From the NCBI GenBank assembly GCA_009663005.1, contig CM018910.1:15754968-15774967 (forward strand): DNA of 20,000 nucleotides, in the 5' to 3' direction. Within the stretch, counting starts at the first letter, position 1, and each line of letters begins with the position of its first letter. Shown here piece after piece: positions 8,198 to 18,500 of this stretch. This DNA comes from Actinidia chinensis (Eukaryota > Streptophyta > Magnoliopsida > Ericales > Actinidiaceae). The translations under genes were made by a program, and so were the position numbers. Under the pieces are notes generated by a model, which searched no databases, was not told the origin of the DNA, and worked only from the letters and a program-made list of their open reading frames with translations.

Positions 8198-9260
8198 ATG
8201 GCGACTAATGCTGTTGAAACAAGCACTCAAGTTGCAGTTTCTGGGAGAACTGCGGCTCGAACCCCTGGTGTTCACAACGATCCCGATGGCTCATGGTGGA
8301 AAACCAAGAAAAGTTTGGTGGGGCTGATTTCAAGACGATGGCAACGAAGATGATGTTTTATCTTACGTGCTAAATCTCGCTGGATGCTTAATGAAGAAGC
8401 TCAGTTGTACTGAAAAGAGACGGATACGTCAGCAGGTGATTGCGAGAGATCACTGAAAAATGTGATTATCTAGGCAAGAATTATATTCTCAATGCCCTGG
8501 AGGATTTCTTTGATAATCGGTGTACAACGGATCTTAATCTTCTAAAGGGTTGTGGGAGTCCTTAGACCTGAAATACAAGATCGAGGAGCCGGTTCTAAGA
8601 AATTTATTGTTGGCCGGTTTTTAGACTATGTTTATGCTGGACAGAGATCGGTAAACGGCTCAGTTCCAGGCTGCTCCAGGTTCTCATAAATGAATCAAAG
8701 CAGAAGGATGCTATTGAGGAAGCATTTTCTTTTTTGGGAGGGGGGGTTGGGGGGCGGAAGGGGGGGGGGGGGGGGGGGGAGGTGTGGGGGGGGGGGGGGG
8801 GGTGCGACGGGTGGGGGGGGGGGGGAGTGGTTTTTTTTTTTTTTTTAGTGGCTGCAGTCATCCACAAGCTCCCAAAGATATGGAAAGAGTTCAAGAGCTA
8901 TCTCATGTTTCAAAAATAAGGAGCTGACCTTGGAGGCTCTTTTCTCAAGCTACATGTTGAGGAGAAAAACAGGGCAAGAAACAAGGTGCCAACCCTTCTA
9001 TTGGCCAAGCTACACATAATGAGCATGGTCAGTCTCGAAGACGAAGAAGTCTTTTCAAGGACAAGTGGTCAAATGAACCAGAAAGGCAAGAGTATGTCAA
9101 ACGGGACCAAAGGGCGATTACAAAGAAGGCCCATGGAAAAGTGTTAGGGTACATGCTTCCCACTGTAACAAGTTTGGCATCGTGCTTCATGAGTGAAGAA
9201 AACCAATGCAACCTCGAGTTAATGCAATATGACGAAGGTCATCACGGAGGGTGTAGATGA
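8198..9260 (+). pseudogene. Decayed gag of Copia-1
   Basis: Gag forms the virus-like particle that packages element RNA in the cytoplasm. The frame opens with ATG at 8198 (MATNAVETSTQ). Fragments in shifting frames then match the plant Copia gag pattern: RWQ near 8338, NYILNALEDFF near 8480-8515, KYKI near 8573, and the block AVIHKLPKIWKEFKSYL (8849-8905). A broken CCHC zinc knuckle (CNKFG near 9160, then cysteine codons in another frame) lies near 9140-9200. At least five frame breaks are visible, and a 95-bp G-rich tract replaces the middle (8736-8830). It cannot encode a working capsid protein as written. Confidence 0.85.
8736..8846 (+). repeat. Extreme G-rich tract followed by a T16 run
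   Basis: Positions 8736-8830 are almost entirely G, including runs of about 12 to 20, with scattered A, T and C. A run of 16 T follows at 8831-8846. It interrupts a conserved gag region, after which normal gag coding resumes at AVIHKLP. As DNA it could form G-quadruplexes. The form also fits a base-calling or assembly artefact. The long open frames across it on both strands are products of low complexity, not genes. Confidence 0.8.
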
Positions 9261-9299
9261 TATCAACCTCTCAAGCATTTTTTCTGAAGTGCAACCATG

Positions 9300-12224
9300 G
9301 TGGGGTCAAACCCCCAAGAATGATGGATAGATCACGGGGCTACCGACCATGTCTGTTGCGATAGACGTAGGTTCACTACCTTCGAGCAGCCAGCAAATGG
9401 TGAACCGGTTTATGAAAAATTCAGCCACCTCCGACGTTGCGGGGAGTGGAAAGAATTGAAAAGTGTTCGAAAATGACTTCAGGAAAAGAGCTGAATCTGA
9501 ACAATGTGTTATCTCGGCCTGAAATCCGGAAGAATATAGTGTCTGGCTATCTGTTGAGCAAACCATTTTTGGGGGTTTGATTCGTATGGTTTGTGAGGCA
9601 AATAGAGTTACTCTGTCAAAAGGCTTGGGGAATGTATGTAGGTAGGGAAATGTTATATGATTGATGGATCTATTCAAAATGAATGTAATGACTGTAATCC
9701 CTACAATTAATAAGAAAAATTTCCCAGTGTTTATGTGCTGGAGCGTCCATTTTGTGGTATGGCAGAAATAGCGCCATGTAACTTATGATGCTATTTACGT
9801 AGACTAATTAACTTTGCGACCCATTCCAACATTTCACAATTGATAAAAAGCACAAGTGTGAGACTGGTTGAAGCAAAGTTACTAGGTCTTCATTTCCTCG
9901 ATGAAAGAGAGTACGAACCATTGGGGTTAATTTCCAAATTATGTGTGTGATTTGAAGTATGTTGCGAGAAAACACCCAATGCTAACAAGTATTTCATTAC
10001 ATTCATTGATGATTGTATGAAATGACTGATTTTGTGTGTACTTGCTAAGAAGCAAGGATGAAGCTTTGGACAAATTCATTCTTTATAGAATAAAGTAGAA
10101 AATCAATTAGCAAGAAGATTAAAGTTTGCCGAAGTGAACGAGAGTGGTGAATATGACTCCAACGTTGTTGGATACTATGGAGAAACGGACTTATCTGATC
10201 AAACGACTGCATCTTATTCTCCTCAACAGAATGGAACTGCTGAACGAAAAGATCGTACCCTAAAAGATATGATGAATGCTATGTTGATAAGTATTCTGGA
10301 TTGCCTCAGAACATGTGGGGTGGTGAGCGATTCTCACTGCCAACTATATCTGAAATAGTGCCTCGCAAGAAGTTGGATAAATCCACGTATGAGTTATTTA
10401 AACGGAGGAGTCCACTCGACTTTTACGTATGTGGGGATGTCTTGCGAAGGGTGGGCCATACCTCCTCCTAAAAAGGAAAAGATTGGTCCCCAAAAATGTT
10501 GTGCTTGATGGTGTATTCACGGTTATGCCACAACACAGTAGTGCCATATCGGTTTCTTGTGTATGAGTCTGTAATACCAGATATCATCAAGCATACCATA
10601 CATGGAGGATAGGAATGCGTCATTCTTTGAACACATTTTTTTTAATTTTTCCATATAGATCCATTGGTGAGTCAAGTTCAGTGGAAACGGAATCTGGCAT
10701 CCTACTAATGACGCAGCAAGACCAAAAAGATGGAATTTGAAATAAAATTGCAGACGTAGCAAGAGAATAGAATGTCAACATCTTTTGGTCCAGATTTCCT
10801 AACTTATATGTTAAAAATGAGCCTCAGACATACAAGGAAGCAGTGAGTTGTCCTTGAAGGTCCATTGTTGGAAAGAGGCTATAAGAGATGAGATTGAATC
10901 TATTCTTCAAAATCATACGTGGGAACGGCGATAGTTTACCGCCAGGCAGTAAGCCTTTGGGGATACAAAAGGGATCGATTTAAGAGAAAGATGAAAGCCG
11001 ATGGATCCAATAGATAAGTACAAAGCTAGACGCTTGTTATCAAAGGCTATAGACAAAACAGAAGGTCGAGACTACTTTGATACTTATTCACGCAAGTCTA
11101 TAGAATTACATATTAGGGATGATAATTGCTGGATCGCAAGCTTTGCGAAATCTCGAGATACATAAGAGGTGCTAAAACGGACTTCCTGAATGAGATTTAG
11201 ATGAAGAACTCTACATGAACAACCTGAGGGTTTTTCACGCACTTGGAAAGAAGGGAAAGTCTGATAGACTGTAGTCATTGTATGGTATCACAGCAAGCAC
11301 GAAACAATGGGCATAAGAAGTTTGACAAAATGTTGTATTGTCTAGTGGCTTTCCAAAATCAACGAATGTGATAAATGTGTATATGCAAGGACACAGACGA
11401 AGGGTTATGTTATTGTGGTCTTACACTGATGCATGATCATGTTGGTAGTAACGATAAAGTTATCAAATCATACAAAGACCTTAAATTTTCGAAATTGATA
11501 AGAAGGATAGGGAATAGCCAGATGTGATTCTGGGTATGAAATTACCAGAATATCTGACGGAATTGCAATTTCTCAGGACACACTATATTGATAAAATTTT
11601 CACCCAAAAATTCAATAAAGTCTGTACGAATGTGGCAAGTACTCTTATAGATGTAAATCTCCACTTATCTAGAATGGGGGGAAGATGACTCCCAATTGGG
11701 AGTATTCTCGTAACAATTGGAAGTTTAATGTAATTGATGAGTTGTACAAGACCCGATATCGCCTACTCATTGAGCAGACTGAGCAGGTAGCACAAGTAAT
11801 CTAGGAAGTGATCACCTGGAAGGCGATAGTAAGGGTTGCTACGCTATTTAAGATATATCGTGGTTTTGGACTGCATTACACTAGATTTCCCCCCACCAAA
11901 AGTGCTAGAAGGGTATTTGCGATACAAATTTGATATCAGATATGAAATACTCGAAATCCCACGAGTTGGATATGTCTTCATGCTTGGGTGGTGCAGCGTG
12001 TCTTGGAAATCTTCTAACTAAACAGACGTGCATTGCACGTTCTACTATGGAATCAGAGTTTATTGGCTCTCAATACGGCGGCTGAGGAGGCAGTGGCTAA
12101 GCCAGTTTTTGGAAGATATCAAGTGGTTGAAACCTGTGTCTTCTGTGCTATTAACCATCCACTGCGATAGTCAGTCTGTCGATTGGGTATGGCACAACGT
12201 AATAATGTAATAATGTAAGTCTAT

Positions 12225-12255
<31 letters not shown>

Positions 12256-12400
12256 CCACTACTCTCAATTGGGGTTGTCGCTATTGAACTACGTGAGGTC
12301 AAATGACAATATTGTGGGATCCACGACTAAAGGGTTACCTGGATGAGTTCTTTTGATCTAGCATCGAAAGAATGGGGTTTAAGCCTATGAAAGAGAAAGA
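9300..12400 (+). pseudogene. Decayed Copia-1 pol: protease, integrase, reverse transcriptase, RNase H
   Basis: Pol cuts the polyprotein, copies RNA into DNA and inserts it. The protease block at 9324-9350 reads WIDHGATDH, so the usual Asp-Ser/Thr-Gly is Asp-His-Gly. Linker fragments follow (GKELNLNNVLSRPE near 9485). Integrase fragments are YFITFIDDC near 9990 and YSPQQNGTAERKDRT at 10215-10260, which holds the catalytic Glu. Reverse transcriptase fragments run from 10830 (FKRKMKADGS near 10980), but the YVDD position (11422-11433) reads Y-T-D-A and then meets a stop. RNase H fragments include LRYLRY (about 11840), IHCDSQS (about 12160) and HIRRRHNTI (about 12226). Frames shift repeatedly, so this is a relic or a heavily mis-sequenced copy. 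Confidence 0.9.
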
Positions 12401-12976
12401 TATCGTAAGGAAAACCCAACCTAGGCTGACTGGAGATCCCAAATCTAGGTTCCAATGGGACAACCTACTTTGCGTATATCTAAAGAATCACTGTGGGTTG
12501 AAAACTCTACCTGTGCCTATCATGCAATAAGTGATTGTGGATAAGTTAAGCAGTAGCTTTTTAATGACTCTTTGGGTACTGGTGGCCAGGACTGGATATT
12601 AGTGAAAGTTCATATAAGAAGTCACCTATGTGAGGTATGTGAAGTGGGGTCCTTCTTTGAAAATTTTGAGATGCGAAATTTTCAAGAAAATACTTGCAGA
12701 ACCAGGAAGAGTGTTTCCATGGCCGAAATGGACACAACAGTGAGAACTAAAACTGCGTCAAGAGAATTCCCCTGTGTGACCGTCTTTTGTCTCAATTTAC
12801 ACCTGCGGCGGTCAACAGTTCAAGGCGGGCTCGCCCACTTGGTCTGCTATTACATTCGATAGGCTCTTCACAAGGAAAGTTCAAGGCCAGAGAGCTACCT
12901 ACCTCTGCAGGATCATCTGTTGTCTCTCTCTGCAAGTCTACATTAGTCCGCATGAAATTTTCATTCATGGGGGGAT
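12401..12976 (+). other. Copia-1 3' untranslated tail and polypurine tract
   Basis: This is non-coding tail between RNase H and the 3' LTR. Two short open frames inside show no domain. GGGGGGA at 12969-12975 directly before the LTR is the polypurine tract. Confidence 0.75.
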
Positions 12977-13574
12977 TGTTAGAAATTTTGTGTGATGAAA
13001 ACCATAAGAGGAATGGTTTTTAACACACTCCCTAAAAAGAGTTTATTATAGAACCAAATTGCATCTTCTTTAACAGCCCTAATGGCTACTTTAATCTTGT
13101 CATTACAGCCTCTAACGGCTGTCATGGTGAATCACAAGCACCTCGTGATGATGGTTAATGTCCCACTAGAATTATAATGATTAAAATAGAGGCATTTGTT
13201 TTTTGGCTATAACTGCTGAGGTTTAGCATCTGAAGAAAAACACACCAATACAAACACCAATAGAAACAAACACACCATACTTTGAGTTCTTTGAGAGGAG
13301 AGAGACAGATACAGTTGAGTTCGGCCAGGCGCGTGGAGGTGTTCCAAAGTAGTGGTGTCTAACCGTTTTTCCTTGTGGGGGAAAAGATGATACTCGATAG
13401 ACCCTACAACCCCTCGTAGCGGCGAATCTTTCTTCAGGAGACTGCGTGCAGACTCGGCTTCTCTGTTTGTATCTTTATATTTTCAGTTTTCTGTAATTTA
13501 AATTCTATATTTTAATTGATTAATGAAATTATTTTTGAAATTCCTTGTATTGGCCGAATCAATTTTTTCCAACA
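12977..13574 (+). repeat. 3' LTR of Copia-1
   Basis: This 598-bp repeat starts TGTTAGAAATTTTGTGTG and ends TTTTTTCCAACA, matching the 5' LTR at 5965-6546. Its promoter, if active, would point rightwards into the 3' end of the Sec61-beta gene, antisense to it. Confidence 0.93.
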
Positions 13575-13993
13575 TTTACATCAAGCACCTATGAATTGGT
13601 TGATTTACGCATAACATTGAGGCTCTCCAGTACTAAAATGTCGCTATAGATCAACTACCCATTAACAAGAAAATATGGTTCAAATCCTCCATAACATATG
13701 TTAAAGCAATAAATTTATCAGCGTTCATCCGATTGCAATCGAAAATCACAATTAGCACGACACATGGCAAATAACAATGAATCCAAGTCAATTAAAGAAT
13801 ATTAAATCAAATCGAACAGAAATGTGATCAAGAGAGCTTCGCGATCAAAAAAGGAAATTCATTGGACTAAATGAAGTAAACGAAATTCAAATTCATCACG
13901 AAAACCAGAGAAATATATAGATCCAAAATTCGTGGGGGTTTCCAATTACCGATCGCAAAGAAACGAATTCTTCCGATTGAGATGAGGGAGAAA
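13575..13993 (-). other. 3' flank of Sec61-beta, probable 3' UTR with an intron donor
   Basis: No coding frame is seen. On the minus strand, 44 bases past the Sec61-beta stop, GCGATCG|GTAATTGG gives a plausible splice donor (GT at 13949-13948). If used, the 3' UTR would be spliced and Copia-1 would sit in that intron. The acceptor cannot be placed. Confidence 0.4.
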
Positions 13994-14245
13994 TCAAGCG
14001 TCGGGACTGGATTTGTAGCGGTAGAGCTTACCGAAGACGTGGAGAGCGGTGAAGAAGCCGATGAATGAGAGGCTTATTACGAGAACCACGGTGAGGCTGA
14101 TCTTCGGCCACGAAGCGTCGTCCGTGTAGAACCTCAGCACGTTGCTTCACCGCCTCCGCCTCATCCTGGCGGTTGCCGCTGCGGAACCGCGGGGGGCGGG
14201 GCGGGAGGAGGTTGATGCTTGGGATTGGGATGAACCTTTCGCCAT
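13994..14245 (-). CDS. SEC61B: Sec61-beta subunit of the ER protein translocon, with an in-frame TGA
   Basis: Sec61-beta is the small tail-anchored subunit of the Sec61 channel that moves proteins into or across the ER membrane. The minus-strand frame has 84 codons. It starts at ATG 14245 in a good context (AACAATGG) and stops at TGA 13994-13996. Residues 1-27 are Ser/Ala/Pro-rich and cytosolic, with the family's RGSAAATA block, followed by the basic [14 protein letters not shown] (about 35-43) is the conserved motif before the membrane. [20 protein letters not shown] is the C-terminal membrane anchor, followed by [11 protein letters not shown]. Length and layout match plant family members and no intron interrupts the coding part. 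Codon 33 (14147-14149), just after the Arg run, is TGA. Reading frame is kept on both sides, so this is a base change or read error, not an indel. A short pyrimidine-rich leader (TACTACCCCCTCTCTCTC) lies upstream. Confidence 0.9.
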
Positions 14246-14377
14246 TGTTTAGAAGTGCGGACTTGGCGAGGTGAGAGAGAGGGGGTAGTAGAACTGTAAT
14301 TCTTGGGCAGTTTGTGGTGCTATTCAATGAACTCTTACATTGCGGTAGCTACCATTTCCTTAGATTTTAGTTGAGTT

Positions 14378-14596
14378 GGATCATGGGGGTCAAGGATCCT
14401 GTCTTAATATTTCTGTCCCCGCCATCTGTCCCCGCCACCTGTTTCAGTGCTAAATAGTTGACACGTGTCTTTTTATAATTTATAAAGAAATATTATGTAA
14501 TTATATTAATTACAAAATAACACGTGTCAACCATTTAGCACTGCGGCAGAAAGCTGGGACAGAAATATTAGGATGGGGATTCTGGCCCCATGATCC
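14378..14596. mobile_element. Foldback MITE in the Sec61-beta promoter region
   Basis: GGATCATGGGG at 14378-14388 is exactly inverted at 14586-14596. Inversion continues inwards: AATATTTCTGTCCC pairs with GGGACAGAAATATT, and CAGTGCTAAAT(A/G)GTTGACACGTGT pairs with its complement. The 219-bp unit is therefore close to one long palindrome around an AT-rich centre, with no coding capacity. This is the form of a MITE. It ends 133 bp upstream of the Sec61-beta start codon, within promoter or leader distance. No target duplication could be fixed. Confidence 0.8.
14460..14528. promoter_or_regulatory. Paired G-box/ABRE cores carried by the MITE arms
   Basis: GACACGTGTC at 14460-14469 and ACACGTGTC at 14520-14528 each contain CACGTG, with ACGTGTC as in abscisic-acid response elements. 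bZIP and bHLH factors bind such cores. They lie about 215 and 275 bp upstream of the Sec61-beta ATG. Regulatory effect is inferred. Confidence 0.5.
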
Positions 14597-14947
14597 CTCG
14601 TTATGAAGTCTGGATCTATAACGGCTTTTGGCTTGAGCTAGTCATTGGACGCCATCAAGTTTATGGTTTCGTAAACTAAAACATCACAAACATGGATGCC
14701 AGGAATGGAATTTAACAAACTTGGAATCTATGAAATGGGGGTAAAAATATGGATCAATTTGGTTATTTAATTGTTATATATGATCAATTTGGTTATTTAA
14801 CAAATATAATGGAATTAAATTTTTAAAAATGCCCCAATTATAATAAAAGGTACCGTATAAGTATCAATACTCATACATGTACGAATCGTTTATACCAAAT
14901 AAGGTAAAAAATTGTAAAAGAGGGAACACAGGTTTTTGAAAGTAGGG
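14597..14947. other. Short intergenic stretch with a 19-bp direct repeat
   Basis: GATCAATTTGGTTATTTAA occurs at 14752-14770 and 14782-14800, a 30-bp period. The rest is AT-rich non-coding DNA between the MITE and the Copia-2 LTR. Confidence 0.6.
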
Positions 14948-15317
14948 TGTTGGCCGGAAAATCGATCACACCAAGTCACACAAATCAAGATAACTCAGAC
15001 ACACTAACACAATTGATTACGAGGTCGCAAGATGCCTACGTCCTCGGGTGACAGAGTTTCACTATTTATGGAAGAAAACCGATTACATCTCAGTTTCCTC
15101 TCTCAAACAGACAAGAGAGAAGAAATAAACCAAATAAACTAAACTACGCTTCTATCTCCTTCTCCTATATCTGAGCCTTGTATGTCTTTTTATAGCAAAG
15201 GATAGAATTCAAATCCAACAAGGAGGACTGTAATTCCATCAAAAAAGAAGTTGAAGCCAATCCAACACAAGGTTGAAAACCAATCAAGATTGAAGAGTTT
15301 GAATCCAACTCCAAACA
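14948..15317 (-). repeat. 3' LTR of Copia-2
   Basis: In plus-strand view it starts TGTTGGCCGG and is taken to end CTCCAAACA, giving TGTTTGG/CCAACA ends on the minus strand and about 370 bp. The left end is confirmed by alignment to 19869-20000. The right end is inferred from the terminal repeat. On the minus strand TATAAAA (15188-15194) is a well-placed TATA box that would fire towards Sec61-beta. Confidence 0.8.
15188..15194 (-). promoter_or_regulatory. TATA box of the Copia-2 3' LTR, facing Sec61-beta
   Basis: The minus strand reads GCTATAAAAAGACATAC, a canonical TATA box in an LTR context. Transcription from here would run leftwards through the MITE and into Sec61-beta in the sense direction, about 0.9 kb to its ATG. 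Confidence 0.55.
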
Positions 15318-15449
15318 ATCTCAACCTTGCGAAACTTCTCCCAAATAAGAGTAACGATTGTGCCACCAATGCGCTTTAGCCCTTGCTGCGGGGAGATATT
15401 GATCAAGTCCAAGGCAATGTTGAAACTGATCCCAGAAGAGACAACAACC

Positions 15450-15536
15450 TTTTTTTTTTTTTTTTTTGTTTTTTTTTTGTCATTTTTTTTTTTTCTTTTT
15501 TTTTTTTTTATGTCCTTTTTTTTTTCATTTTTTCAT
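15450..15536 (-). repeat. Interrupted T tract (poly-A on the element strand)
   Basis: About 87 bp is nearly all T, with single G, C and A breaks. It lies between the RNase H end and the 3' LTR of Copia-2. On the element's strand it is an A-rich tract. It may be a captured poly-A, slippage, or a base-calling artefact like the G tract in Copia-1. Confidence 0.75.
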
Positions 15537-15539
15537 ATC

Positions 15540-18500
15540 AGCAGGGTGTTCGCAGTAACTGATCTTCTCTTAAAACAATTATATCTCCTTCATTCAAAAA
15601 TTTCTCGAAACACAAAATGGAAATCGACATCATGTGCTTGGCGGTATGAGCATTGATGGCAACAGAATTCTTCGCTAAACAACTAGCACCGACGTCACAT
15701 TAAAACTGTACTATGCTCTTGAGAAATTCCCAAGTCATTGATAAAACCATGTACCAGAAGATTCTTTAAACGCTTCTGTTCACTGCCATATTACTATGCT
15801 TCAGGTTGGGACAAGCAATGTAGATGAAGAGTAGACGCCAATAACCGTCCACCAGCCATAAGGCCATAGTAAAAAACCATATCCAGTCGTCGATCGCCGG
15901 TGGTCAAGATCACCAGCCATTAAATCAGAATTTCAACAGAACCAACTGAATTATTGACTGGCTTGTCGTTCCTCTGAATTTCAAAACCAACATCGACTTG
16001 TACCATGAATATACCGCAGGAATCTCATTTCACGGCTGCCAAGTGTGAACTTTTCCTGGATCATGATATACCTGCTGCCATGTAACAGCAGGTGAAATTA
16101 TCCGGTCTTGTAACACACCATAACATACATCAGAGCACCAACAACATTAGCATTAAGGGGAACACTTCGACCATATGCTTTCGCCTCATCATTGTGCAAG
16201 GAGACATAAGAAGCATCTTTGAAGTGAAAGAGGCAACGGCGTACAAACAGGTTTAGCTGAAACTATATATGCAAATTTCTGTAGAACTTTATTCAAATAC
16301 TGAGTTGAGTCAACCAAAATGTACCTTCACTCTGTCCCTCTTAATCTCATTCCCAGAATTTTCTGGCTTCACCAAGATCTTCATTTCAATCTGACTGAGT
16401 GGAGCGGTCAATCTGTCAATTTCCAACCTTGCTCTTAGATGCGCATCAGCATATCATCCACATATAAGAGCAATTAAATCATGGAACCGTCGTGGAGTTG
16501 CGGAAATACACACAATGATCAATGAATCCTTATATATTGTTGCTCCACCATAAACTGATCAAATCGCTTATTATTAACCACTGTCGAGGGGAGACTTGCT
16601 TCAAGCAATATAAAGACGTACTAAACCGACATGCCAAATGTTCTTTGCAAGGTTACTTTGAACCATCTGATGGTTGAGCCATGTATATTTCCTATCCAAA
16701 TCACCCTGTAGAAACGGTTTTGACTCGAGTTGAGCCAACTCAGAGCAAATGAGCAAACCAAAGCTAATTAAAATACGAATAGACGAATGCTTAACAAGGA
16801 GAAATAAATCATTAAGTCTATCCTTCTTTCTGAGCGTAGCTTTCGCCACAATCAAGCTTGTGGAATCTGAGTCCTGGAGTATCTTCCTTTTGGAAAAACA
16901 CATTGCAACCAGATTTGCTTCTTTCTTTAGGCATTGTACCAAACTCCCAAGTCTGTTCTTGTGAAGCGACTTCATTTATAATCCATAGCATACTTCATTT
17001 TAGATTTTCGTACTTTGTTATGGAACCTTGTAAATACACCGGAACTCCCTCAATCACTGGAAGTGCATAGGCCACAGTATCACGTATATTCGAGCAGGTC
17101 TCGAATCACTCTCGGTTTCTACTAGTCGCGATAGAATCTTGCTGATTGTGAAGTTTGAGCCTATTTCAAATTGTTTGGTCTGTTAGTACAACATCATCGG
17201 ATTCTGTCAGAATATCAAATTTCTCGGAAAAGTCTTAGTTGGCACTACTTGACTCTGAAGCTCCACCTACTGAGTAGGATGTTCGGACTCAGATTTCTCT
17301 TTCTCCGACAGATGTAAACATCCCAGACTCATCAAAAGTAGTACATCTCTGCTCAGAACAACTTTCTTAAAATCGGGCCCCAAAGCTGTATGCCTTTGTA
17401 CCAGAACTAAAACCCAAAAATATGGCTTTCCTTGGCTCTGGATCCAACTTGGATTCAGTAGTCACTATAGAAAAATGCAGAACATCTAATACATGCTAAA
17501 TAATCACTAATCTGAAACAGGTTTGACCAGGACCATACATCCATTGGTGTTTTGTCACCAATCACAGCTGCAGGTAATTCTGTTTGACGAGATGAGAGGC
17601 ATAGCTCACTGCCTCTGCCCAAAAGGCCCGTTGCTCAATCCGATGAGTTGTGAGAACAACAGGCATCGAAATTTCGTCACCAGAGTACGGTTCATGCGTC
17701 TGCTACTCCGTTCTGCTGAGGCTGTACGACGAAGTGTGAAGTGTTTGACTTATCCCTTCCTCTGGCATATCTTGAGAAATGGATCATATCTGTATTCGCT
17801 CCATTATAAGATCAAGAGCTTCTTGATTTTTCTGCATGTTTCTGATTCTCCACCATTTGCTTCCAACCAGAAAGGTATAAGAACTTCATCTTATGTTTCT
17901 AGTGTAGACCCAAACTCGTCTGAGAAAGAAATCGTCGATAAACGTAAACAAACCAATGTATACCTCCCAAAGAAGAAGCCGTGTAGGTCCCAAACGTCAG
18001 TGTGAACATAACCAGATGCCTTTTCAGTTGATGAAGTGCAGTGCCCAAACTTTAACACTAGTCTGCTTGCCCAACACACAAATGCTCACACAAATCAATT
18101 TGTCCAGTCTTAGCTCCTTGTAGAAACTCATTGTCGTACAAAGTTTGCAACAAAGCATTATCACCAGGCTGCCCCAATCGCATATGCCATAAATCTAAAA
18201 AGTATCTGATCCATCTAATGTTGGAAAACGGCAACTACCCATGTGACGAGGTATCCCATCGAGGAAATGAAAGTATACAATTTCCCTTTCGCGTGCTCCT
18301 ATCATAGAAACAATCGCAAACTCGAAACAACTTTCAGAATACCTCTTTCCATATGACCTTATAACCTTTGAGTCTTAAGGTCCCAGAGAGGATAAGATTT
18401 TTCTTCAAAGTCCGGTACATACGAACATCAGTCAAAACTCTGATAGTTCATCGAACACCTTCAGTAGGATCGTGCCTAATCCCCATTGTTTGCAGGCATT

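Larger units (their letters stand above)
5965..13574 (+). mobile_element. Full-length Ty1/Copia LTR retrotransposon (Copia-1)
   Basis: Two long direct repeats with TGTTAG...CCAACA ends bound a 7.6-kb unit. The coding order inside is gag, protease, integrase, reverse transcriptase, RNase H. Integrase before reverse transcriptase marks Ty1/Copia and excludes Ty3/Gypsy. Flanks are TATAC at 5960-5964 and TTTAC at 13575-13579, a 4-of-5 match to a target-site duplication. A polypurine tract precedes the 3' LTR. The coding part is broken by many stops and small insertions or deletions, so the element as written could not move on its own. It lies about 0.4 kb beyond the stop codon of the minus-strand Sec61-beta gene. 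Confidence 0.93.

Noticed and set aside
8604..8919. Open frames on both strands over the G-rich tract (Pro-rich and Gly-rich proteins)
   Set aside because: They exist only because the tract is low in complexity. The true context is gag of Copia-1 in another frame.
14028..14327. 99-codon minus-strand open frame
   Set aside because: It overlaps Sec61-beta in a different frame. The frame starting at 14245 carries the conserved FYTDD motif and membrane anchor.
15327..15656. 109-codon plus-strand frame with a long Phe run
   Set aside because: It is a translation of the T tract inside minus-strand Copia-2, with no domain.
17523..18005. 160-codon plus-strand frame, the longest in the window
   Set aside because: It is antisense to the Copia-2 integrase, whose HTDVW and QQNGVA motifs read on the minus strand.
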